Made by a program: the position numbers and the translations under genes. DNA of 64,000 nucleotides from Eleusine coracana subsp. coracana (Eukaryota > Streptophyta > Magnoliopsida > Poales > Poaceae), in the NCBI GenBank assembly GCA_032690845.1, contig CM064430.1, forward strand, positions 49,635,882-49,699,881. Reading direction: 5' to 3'. Shown in pieces: positions 36,523-46,943 of the stretch. Within the stretch, counting starts at the first letter, position 1. Each line of letters begins with the position of its first letter. A model generated the notes under the pieces. It was not told the origin of the DNA. It worked only from the letters and a program-made list of their open reading frames with translations, and did no database searches.

Positions 36523-38070
36523 ATGGCAGAAGCAATGGAAGGCGGCGCGTCGGGAAGCAACCATGGTGGCGCCGATCGGCGTGACTCTAGCGCCGATTAG
36601 CGCGACTCTAGAGCCGATCGGCTCGGTGACGGTTTTCCGCAGATCTCTGCCATTTGGTCCTGGGATGAAATAGATAAGGTGTTGACACTAACACAAGATG
36701 ATCCTCTCGTCTGGTCGAATCTGAGGAAGAGATTCATGATGAAAAGTGAAGATGACGCGTGGAACACAGAAAAGGTGAAGATGGACAATGAACTTCGGCA
36801 GATGATGAAGAGAGTATTGGTGCGCAAGGGAAAATCTATAGCACCTATTGAAAGTGAAGTTGTTTCTCAAAGGTACACCATGGAAGGCCTTCTTGATCTT
36901 GCTAAGCCCTTGTTATATGAAGATTTCCTATCTTTCGAAAATTCATTGACTGAGCAAGAGAAGGAGGAACTAGATGAAGAGAGCGCTCTCACAATCCATA
37001 AGTGTTGGCATTACAGTGAACATGATATTGCCACCAAGTCTGAACTTAAGCTGCAGGAGGAAGCCAAAGAAGCCATGAACCAGCTGAATGCGGAAAAGGA
37101 TCTTCAGGCTAGAAAGGATGGGGCCTCTCCGAGGGTTCTTTCCGATTGGGAGGGTTTTCAAGAAAACAAGATTCATAGGAACAGTTGCATCGAAGGCTGC
37201 AAGTGTTTCTTTTGTGCTAAAGATCTACAACATAAGATTGAACTCCACTTGGCGGAAGACCCAACCTTCATACCTAGAGATGTTTTATATGATGATGGCT
37301 ATCGCACAGTCCCTGGAGGAAAGACGCCTAAGGAAATTAATGATGAGATTTTGCAAAGGAAGTAGAACAAGGTAATGTGTGAGCGTAATCTGGAACAGTT
37401 GGCTGCGTATATGGAGGAAGTCGTCGGTTGTGCCAATTGGCACAATGTTGGAGCCGATCGGCGTGACATCAGAGCCGGTCAACGCGACACAAAGGCCGAT
37501 CGGCAAGATCTGAAGATGGCTGAATTCATTGATCTAACAGCTCTGCCAAGTGATGATGAAGAACCTACTGCAAAGAAGCGTAAGACTACACCAGAGGTTC
37601 GAAGATCCGCTAGACTATTGGGTAAGCCAATTCAAAAGTATTCTGAATAGGATAGCGACTTTGATTCATTATAGTGTTTGGAAACATTGGAAAGTGACCC
37701 TAGTATGTCTGGATATTTGGGGGATGATTCTGATATGCGAAGAAGCTTTGGTAGTCCTAAGATTGAGAGTTGGGGAACACCTGCAGAATGTAACAATGAT
37801 GGGGCAGTAGGAACTTCAATAGGAGTTAATGGTAATACAGAGAGGAATGGAGGAAGTCGCAGTGATGAAAGAACACCACCGCGCCGATCGGCTCAGCCAT
37901 TGCGCCGATCAGCTCAGAGGAGTTTGAATTGTGTCTCTCCCTATAGTGTTGAAAATCATAATCTGCAACCACCCGTTTGTTGTCCTGTCTGCCGAAGGAG
38001 TATTGAGCGCTTGTATCTAGACAGGGATCATGCCTATAGGCATCAAAGGGATGTGGATCGGAGAATCTAG
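36523..38070 (+). pseudogene. Post-pol accessory frame, unit 3
   Basis: It has the same frame and amber codons as units 1 and 2 and shares the unit 2 variants. No private stop was seen. Confidence 0.65.
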
Positions 38071-39511
38071 GATGCAATCGAGATGAATGAAGCGGACTAC
38101 ACTTTTCCCATAAGGAATATAAGATGGATTTTCCCAGTCTTGAATAGGCATGGTTTGAATGATTAGTGTGTTGAGTTTCTTCTCTTGCAATGAGGATATT
38201 GCAAATTTTTGAGTGTGGGGGGAAAAGCTTTGCCATTAGTCATAGTTTTTAAAGTTTTTAAGTATTTTTGAGTCTAGTTTCTTGTTTGTTTTTTATATGA
38301 GTGCTTATTTTTAGTTTGTGTGTGATTAAGAGAGTCATGAGTCAATTGAGAGTTGCTTCAAGGTCTTTTATGTAGTTTGAATTATTGCATTGTCTTTAAT
38401 AAAGTTAGTGTTGATTGTCAAATTGAAAGTGTCCGATACTATTTATTTTTTCTTTTTGATGATCGGTTGGTTGATTACTTCAATTAGTTGGTTACCACTT
38501 AACTTTTGAGCTTTGTACTTATGAAAAATTCTTTTGACTCATCATAAGCTAAAGCCAAAGCACGGTCTAAATATGCCTACAATAGCCGAGTGAATGAGAA
38601 CAAGCTACATATTTGAACTAGTTTGATTGTAAGTAACTTTGTCAACCTTTTGCTCATGATTTCGACCAAGTTAGAAAATGATGATCTATTTGTTTATCTC
38701 TGTATTTCTAGCCATTCTTATATATTTAAATTCCTTGCTATCATGGAAACCATACATCTTTGTTTCTCCGTCCTCCTTGATACAACCTATATTCTCAATA
38801 AAGGGGAATTCAGAAAACTTTCGCTACTGGTATAAGATAGAAATTGCTGATTATATTGGGAATAGAAAAAGAGAGAAAGAAAGAAAAAAAATTATAGACT
38901 GCGTCGATCGGCACGATGCTTGCGCCGATCGGCATCATAAAAAAAAGGGAAAAAGAGATAAAGAGAAAAATAAAAAAATATTCCCTGAGAAGCAGTAAGG
39001 TCATTAAAGAGAGCAGCTTTCTGATTATTTCCAATTCTTTATCATTGTTCTCATTGAAACATCTTCCTATAACTCCTCTTCTCCAATAAAGTTCTTTTCC
39101 AAGAAAATTCTTTCTTAGCAGGCATGATTGAGCACATTGTTGACATGGTTAACCTTATGGTTCAATATAGTTATATAGCCCTCCAAGATCCGCATATAAT
39201 CCTTGATTAGATAGGAGAGGGAAGGAAATACACTTGAGAGATTTAGAATAGACCAAATGCTTGATGTTTGATGCTAAAGATGAGTCAAGGAGAACTAAAA
39301 TTGTTTTTGAAAAGGTTTTGTGGCAATTTGATCAAATTCAAGTATGAAATATTGATTGGTTAAAAAGAAGATGAGAGAAAAATCTTTATGGTCGAATAAC
39401 AAGTAAAAATGATGATTGAGATTGATTGCATGAGAGATGATGTGAAGATTCTTGCTACATATTTTATTTTGTATTGCTCGAGGACTAGCAATGATTTGAG
39501 TGTGGAAGAAT
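38071..39511 (+). other. 3' non-coding region, unit 3
   Basis: This is the same as in unit 1. It has one extra T at about 38208, an extra A near 38890, and GCGTCGATCGG in place of GCGCCGATCGG in the palindrome pair near 38902. Confidence 0.7.
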
Positions 39512-40591
39512 TGTTGGTGGTTTCTAGCTACCCATTTTATCTACCAAAAAGGGACGTTTTACGTCGTTATTTGGTGGTTTAGACTAACAATTAACCCCAT
39601 ATTTGCATATATTTGTAGTTGTCCTGTTTTGGATATAATTGCAGAAAACAGGTGTAAAACAGGGCAATTATGGATAAGGACCCAAAGAGCAACGAAGTTG
39701 AGCCAGATGCAGGGTCACGCTGATCGGCTCCAATGCCACGCCGATCGACGCAGGAGGAAAAGATGATGAAGACAAGCCCAAGACCGACAAAGACGAAGGC
39801 CCAACCCAATATGAGTCAGAATCGGTGAAAGTTGACTTAATCCCGTCGAGTATAAAAGGAAGATAACTATCAAGAGCCAAGGGGCAACCAGAGAGACGGC
39901 CATCGCAACATTGAGTTGTTAGAGCTAGGGTTCCAGGATATTGGCGGCAGAGGTGGGTCAACACTGACGAGAACCACCAGAAGGGAGGTCGTGCGCGTTC
40001 TAGCGCTATCTCTCATCCCTCTGCTATGTCTAGCGGAAGGATGAGTGAGTAGTCTCATATTCTCTTCTCTGGTGCGGGGATCTGGTCATGTAACTCTCAT
40101 ACTCAATGATACTCTCTTGATGAATTTAATCTATGTGATGAACTTAATTGCGCATCTATTTCCATTAGTGTATAGGCCAATACACTTCTGCCCATTGCAT
40201 AGTGCAAGAAACCAGTGGGGAGGTAATAGCCTCTATAGTGACAGCCGGGGTGAACGAAACCACCATGTCTTGTAGAATATTAGAGTCATCACTCGAGGCG
40301 ATGAGAATAAGGTTGCATGCTAGTGAACCAATCCGAAGGAGAGAATCCTTCATTATCCTGTTACATCTTCAATAACATTCATCCACCACTCTCTCACCAT
40401 CACCATTCACACCAACCCAATCATTGCAATCTGTTAGTAATCTATTAATAGTAATAGGTAATCCTTTAATAGTAATAGTTCCGCTCATTCCTTGTGGATT
40501 CGATAACCTTGGAATACTTTGAGTGAAAAAGAGCGACAACTATACACCGTCCTCTTGAGGTATATAAGTGGGTGCGTAACTACGACCAACA
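39512..40591 (+). repeat. Athila-type LTR 4 (1080 bp, mosaic 3' end)
   Basis: It matches LTRs 2 and 3 up to about 40440, with the TATA box at 39851. The last 150 bp differ: a 21-bp duplication of the AATAGTAATAG-containing stretch (40441-40480), then roughly ten substitutions to the terminal CAACA. It forms the right end of the array. Confidence 0.95.
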
Positions 40592-40596
40592 CTAAG
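40592..40596. other. Target-site duplication, right copy (CTAAG)
   Basis: This directly follows the CAACA end of the fourth LTR. It differs from the left copy at the central base; in the gag frame the left version (CTGAG) is the coding-compatible one, so this copy has probably mutated. Confidence 0.7.
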
Positions 40597-41749
40597 CTTT
40601 GGGCGTAGTGGGTTCTGGGAGAGTTTTGAGCAGTGTGGCTGCTACCGCTATGTTCTGCCCTGCACGAGTGAACTGCAGGGACCCTTGGTCATCGGCAACA
40701 ATGCACTGCTGGACGTCATGAGCCATGGTGTGGGCACGTCCGCCTACGGCGGTGCGAGCCAGCTCGCGGTCGATTGTTTCCTTCTCGTGCTCCAATTGGC
40801 GTCGGGTCTCCTCGAGCTCGGCTCGTCAGGCCTTCAGCCGCTGTTGGATGTCCTCGAGTCGATTCGTCGGCTGACGTCCAGCATCGGTGGTGATGGGAAC
40901 GTTGACGAGCACCTCTCCTTCCTTTGCACCCGTCGTCGGGTTCGCCAGAGCAGGTGTCGCGGAGTTTACCAAGGCTCCGGCAGCTATAGTGCCGGGATCT
41001 CCCGCCACCAGCACGGGCGCGAGCAGCACCATGTTGCACCTAGGCGGGGGGCCGCAGCTCCCTTCTGAGCTCTCAGAATTCAAGTCGCAGTCCTGCAAGG
41101 ACCCTATGTTGAGGAGGTCGAAGAGGGACTTGTCCGGGTGGTCGATCACGCCAACAAAACCCGGGTTCATAAAGTCGTGGGCGGCGGACCCGACAGCTAT
41201 GTCCCAGAAACACTCTGTGGCGTTCCGCAGGTCGTACGGGTAGCCCTCTGAGGGATTTTCGATGAGACGGCTCAGGTGGAGAGGCTCTTCACTGAGGAGC
41301 TGCTCGTGGATGTTCGCCAAGGCGAACGCGAAGTGGTGGAGGTCGTCATGGCTACGCGTAGGACCCAGGTAGCACTCCAGGTGAAGCCAGAGTTGGTCGC
41401 TGTTCCTAGATGGCACCGCATGGTGGCCGATGACACGCGGCCTAGCCGGCTGGAGTCGGACCGCGCACATCGCCTCGGTGGCAACCGCGATGGTCGTTGC
41501 GATTGGGTCCGGGAGTGACTCATCGACGAGCCTCAATGTCCCGTCCTCCGTGACCATAAAGTCGAGCTTGTCGCCCATGTCCTCAAGCCACCACAGACGC
41601 ACCGCCTCAATGGCAGGCACCGGGGCCGGAGGCGGTGAAGAAGTCGGAATGCTGATGCACAACAGCTTTCGATCGGCGGCGGCGACAAACTCGAGGCTCC
41701 CGAAGAGAATGCTACTATCGGGAGCCCAGAAAGGAGGGAGATTAACCAT
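40592..41749 (-). pseudogene. Tat gag, N-terminal part (right of the nested insertion)
   Basis: The first ATG on the minus strand is at 41749 (MVNLPPFWAP); the open frame extends upstream to about 41782 without ATG. A mostly acidic N-terminal gag domain follows, then a TGA at about 40824, then an AELEETRRQLEHEKETIDREL stretch resembling a coiled coil. It stops at the junction after TTPKA. Removing the insert and one 5-bp target-site copy restores frame continuity with 11851 downwards. Confidence 0.85.
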
Positions 41750-41804
41750 CCAAACCAGGAGGTGGCGAAGCAAAGCGTGCAACTCCCCTTCCTAGCATGC
41801 CAAC

Positions 41805-43279
<1,475 letters not shown>

Positions 43280-44035
43280 ACCATCATATCTGGAAGCTTG
43301 AGGCATCAGGCTGCTACTCCTCCAAATCATCATATTGGGCTTACTTCAATGGTTCAACAATTTTTGAGCCATGGCATCGTTTATGGAAAACTTGGGCTCC
43401 GCAAAGATGTAAGTTCTTCTTATGGTTGGCAGTCAAGAATAGATGTTGGATAGCGGATCAGTTGGCGCTTAGGGGTCTTGACCCTCCGGAGAAGTGCCCT
43501 CTTTGTGATCAGGATGAGGAGAATATCCAGCATTTGCTAGCTACTTGTGTGGTGGCACGACAGGTCTGGTTCCATGTTTTTGCCTCTCTAAACCTCATTG
43601 AAGCGGCACCCAAACGGGTGGAAAGAAGCTTTGCTGATTGGTGGAAGTGAGCAATGAAAAAGATCACGAAATAAAAGAAGAAAGGAGTGAATTCACTGAT
43701 CATATTAACAGCTTGGAGCATCTGGAAACATCGAAATGCTTGTGTGTTTGAGGGCGCCACTCCTTCGGTGTCTACTATTATGCGGGAAATCAAGGATGAA
43801 CATGATATGTGGTGCATGATAGGCGCTAAAAAGCCTAGAAGGAGGATTTCTCATTTAGAAAGCTCTCTCTTTCTGGTCTAGTTTTTTCTTTTGGTTGTTT
43901 AGTGGGTTTTTCGATCGGGTGTGTTGTAAACTGACTCTCATATTTGGTCCCCGTATGAGATTAGGATGATGTAAGGGGACTACCTTTTCTCTCTAGTACA
44001 AAGAAGCACAACTCTCCTGCATTTTCGAAAAAAAA
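43280..44035 (+). pseudogene. LINE 3' end: zinc-binding RT-associated domain, truncated by the Tat element
   Basis: The frame from 43280 encodes IWKLEASGCYSSKSSYWAYF, a WAPQRCKFFLWLAV segment and a KCPLCDQDEENIQHLLATC motif (C-X2-C...H-X4-C), the zf-RVT domain at the end of plant LINE ORF2. The frame continues through TGA 43648 and a TAA to AWSIWKHRNACVFEG and ends near 43881. The 3' tail includes the usual GTACAAAG-type UTR and an A8 run at 44028-44035. The 5' part must lie left of the window beyond the Tat element. Confidence 0.85.
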
Positions 44036-44261
44036 TAGTGTGCAATTCCTTCCTGTGTCACCTCTTGTAGTAGGCCAATTACATGTGCTTTAGCCATATT
44101 ATATATAGCAATGTGAGGATTAATGGTTACTACAAAAAAAACTTTGGGAACAACTAGAAAGGTGTGAGGATGAGAAAGGAGATTTTATTTTTTTTAAATA
44201 ATAGAAAAAGATTTTGACCTTTTGCAAGTTTTGTATATGACAATCGTGCAAAGTTATTAAA

Positions 44262-45115
44262 GTATTAATGTGCCAATGGCGCAACATCGAAAATCAGCAA
44301 GACTAAGAACACAAGGATTGATCCCATGCCGAGATATTATAGCTAATCGGCATGTGGGGAATGTGAGTGGATGTTCGGTCTGCTTCGAGGGGTGCAAAAA
44401 ATATAAACATATCATATTTACATGCCAGCATACTCAGGATATCTGGAGGAAGTTAGGAGTATGAAGCATGATTGAACCAATCTTAGAAAGAGATCGATCA
44501 AGATCTATCCTACGACAAGAGGTTTGATACAAGAAGAAAGAAAGTTACAACCAATAAACAATATGGGCCTCACATAACTACTACTTAATGGGGGATGGTT
44601 TATTATTTGGTGGCAACAATGACAACTGGTACACGGGGAAGATATTTAATCTACTATGAGGATGGATATGTCCATTGCTATGCTCTCGAGCAATTATAAA
44701 AATGCGGAGAAGAAAACTAACATGAAGAAGAAGGGATGAAAGAGACCACTAGAAGGAAAACTGATGTTGAATGTTGATGCAAGTTTTGATTTGGTTCAGG
44801 AACAGGAAGCATAGACTCAGTCATTCGTGATGACAAGGGTGGTTTCATAGCAGCAGCTCATAGCTTTATGCCTCACATTCTCGATGCTCCATCTGCAGAG
44901 GTAGTAACGTTAAGAGAAGGCTTGTTACTTTCTTAGCATGTGGGATGTAACAGAGTCATAATCCAGTCAGATTGCATGGAGGTGGTGAATACAATGCTCG
45001 ACAGAGGTTTTTTCTACGACAGCAATATATGATGACTACATAGTCGTCTGGAATGGTTTTGCATCCATATCCATTGAGCATTGTAATAGGGAAGCAAATG
45101 GGGTACTATAAGCTT
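44262..45115 (+). pseudogene. Second LINE remnant, zf-RVT and RNase H-like parts
   Basis: 44270-44464 reads a zf-RVT end (CSVCFEGCKKYKHIIFTC). 44765-45100 gives an RNase H-like fold of the plant LINE type: NVDASFD, an SAEVVTLREGL segment and IIQSDCMEVV, holding the Asp-Glu-Asp positions, then EHCNREANG. There are many stops and frame changes. The C-terminal rest is at 46802-46943, beyond an inserted LTR. Confidence 0.75.
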
Positions 45116-46801
45116 CATGACCATTGATGATGGAATCCTCAAGGTATGAATGTTTTGGTGATTGATGACAACTATGAAATTATGGGCTAATATCTACACG
45201 AGTGTTGTTTATGCAGGAACCTTCATTAAACTCTACTACAAATCTATGAATGATGGTTGCCTTGATGATTGATGACAATGATCACGAGCATGGAGGCTAG
45301 ATGAGCTTGGTGAAGTCCAAGGGTTGATGAAGATGGATCAAAGCGGAGAACAAGCTATGGAGCAAGTGTTGTGTATACTTGTCTAGTTGTTAGGGCTTTA
45401 AGTCCATAGGAAAAACTGGACTATCAAGGGGGTCTAGGTCATTCTCTTGGGTCATGTCTAGTCGGTGATGTGCAAGGTTGCTCGGTGAAATCACAGGCAC
45501 TAGATGGCAGTGGAGAAACCAAGGAGCTGTTTAGAGAAGCCGGGAAATGAAGTCAAGCAAGGACGAGACTTTCAACTTCGGATTGAAGTGACCGGACAGA
45601 GGGGCCAATGGTGACCGGACTGTACGATCACTCCAGGGTTTTGTCCAGAGGCAACAGCGGGCAGCGAGAAAACTGCCAAGTCTGGAGAGCTATAGAGACC
45701 GGACGGTCCGATCTACTGACCTGACGGTCCGGTCAGTGCAGCATAGACTTGGGTAGCAAGAAAGCAGCGCCGAAAACATTTCTAGACTGGAGAGAGAAAC
45801 GACCGAACGGTCCGGTCTACTGACCGGACAGTCCGGTCAGTATAGGAAGTTGGTTGGACACTGTTGCGCCAACGGCTAGGAGAGCCGTTACCAGAGTGAC
45901 CGGACGGTCCGGTCAGGGAGTGGCCGGACTATACGGTCAGTACGTCCAGAAAGGCAATTTCATAAAGCAACGGCTAGTTTGAGGTTGGGAGTCTATATAA
46001 CTTTGTTGTTGGGGTCTCATGACCTCTCTTGACCAGTGGAATATCTGAGAGCATTTGGTAAGATCCAAGAGAAAAAGAAGAGAGCACTAGAAGGAGATAT
46101 TGGTTATCTTGTGAGTGCTAGTGAGAGTAACAAGGAGCGATCTTGCACATCTAAGGCTAGGGTGTCCTTGAGGGTGTGATCTAGGTTGTTACTCTTGGTC
46201 TATGGTGAGATCTAGACCGGTTAGGTGTCGGTGATCAAGCCTATCGTGATTGGTTATGAAGGCCGTTACACGTTTATATACGGTTTGAGTCCGCCGTTGG
46301 AAGGGGCATTAATAGTGAGCGCCCATGTCGGCTCGGGGAGTCCGACAAGTTATCGAGGGAGGCGAGCTTGTGCTTTGTGTAGCGGTGACACACACCGTGT
46401 CTTCACTCGAGGATTGATTGCGGGCTCATGGGCGAGAACTTCACTTGGTGGCGGGAGGGACGGGGACTACGGTGGGAGTAGTCCAATAAGGAGTAGGGGA
46501 AGGCGCCATCCTTCTGAGACCTTGGAAAAAAATTATGAGCATTACTTGATCCTCTCTTTACTATTTCGCAATTGTGTGCTCTAGTGATAGGGTGACTTGT
46601 GGATTGCATAGGCTAGTGTATTTTAGCTTCCGCATTTTATTTTGCATTATGAATACTAGCATGTGTATGATCTTGGCCTCCTAGAATTATTTAGGTTGCA
46701 ATAATTGTTAAATTCTAGAGGAGTAAAACTGAAGTATTCGGATTTGTGGTTGGCTACCGATTCAACCCCCCCCCCCCCCTCCTCAGTAACAGGTTCCCTA
46801 T
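45116..46801 (+). mobile_element. Probable solo LTR of a Ty1/copia-type element inserted in the LINE remnant
   Basis: It sits between two halves of the LINE RNase H frame. Sequence style (GATTGATGACAAC near the start, a C14-16 run near 46764-46780 before the end, and a TATATAA box at about 45992) matches LTRs common in panicoid copia elements; this is recognition from memory, not a search. No coding domain is inside. Exact ends and target-site duplication could not be fixed; candidate edges share a short TATGA/CATGA. It contains several phased GGAC-GTCC palindromes (45589-45944). Confidence 0.5.
45589..45944 (+). repeat. Phased palindromes in the copia-like LTR
   Basis: Copies of GACCGGACGGTCCGGTC (8-bp arms around one base) and variants lie at about 45589-45634, 45697-45740, 45801-45840 and 45898-45944. 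The second and third clusters are pairs with 21-bp spacing; the other two are spaced about 23-24 bp and are more degenerate. Confidence 0.8.
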
Positions 46802-46943
46802 GAGTTGGCTAGAGTAGCGATTAGCTCTAAACAGTCTTGTACTTGTGTAGATGAGCCAGCAAGTTTTATTCTAGAACTTCTAGTCAATGATGTAACACTT
46901 TTGAACAATCAATAAAGCAGCTAGGAGGCTTTCCTTAAAAAAA
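46802..46943 (+). pseudogene. Second LINE remnant, C-terminal end and poly(A)
   Basis: The frame 46802-46915 reads ELARVAISSKQSC followed by a DEPASFILELLVNDV segment and TAA, the usual end of plant LINE RNase H domains. An AATAAAG signal at 46911 and an A7 run near 46937-46943 close it. Confidence 0.75.

Larger units (their letters stand above)
11852..40591 (+). mobile_element. Tandem array of an Athila-type Ty3/gypsy element (4 LTRs, 3 internal regions)
   Basis: LTRs lie at 11852, 21072, 30291 and 39512, giving periods of 9220, 9219 and 9221 bp. Each internal region carries PBS, gag, PR, RT, RNase H, integrase and a post-pol frame in the same order. RT and integrase motifs and the tRNA-Asp-type PBS indicate the Athila lineage. 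Units share all major lesions and differ at scattered single bases; units 2 and 3 share many variants absent from unit 1. Known: such LTR-sharing tandems arise by unequal recombination between LTRs. A single element would be about 10.3 kb. Confidence 0.95.

Noticed and set aside
21072..39511. Three independent insertions at one site
   Set aside because: Units share single LTRs without target duplications between them and carry the same lesions, which favours unequal recombination.
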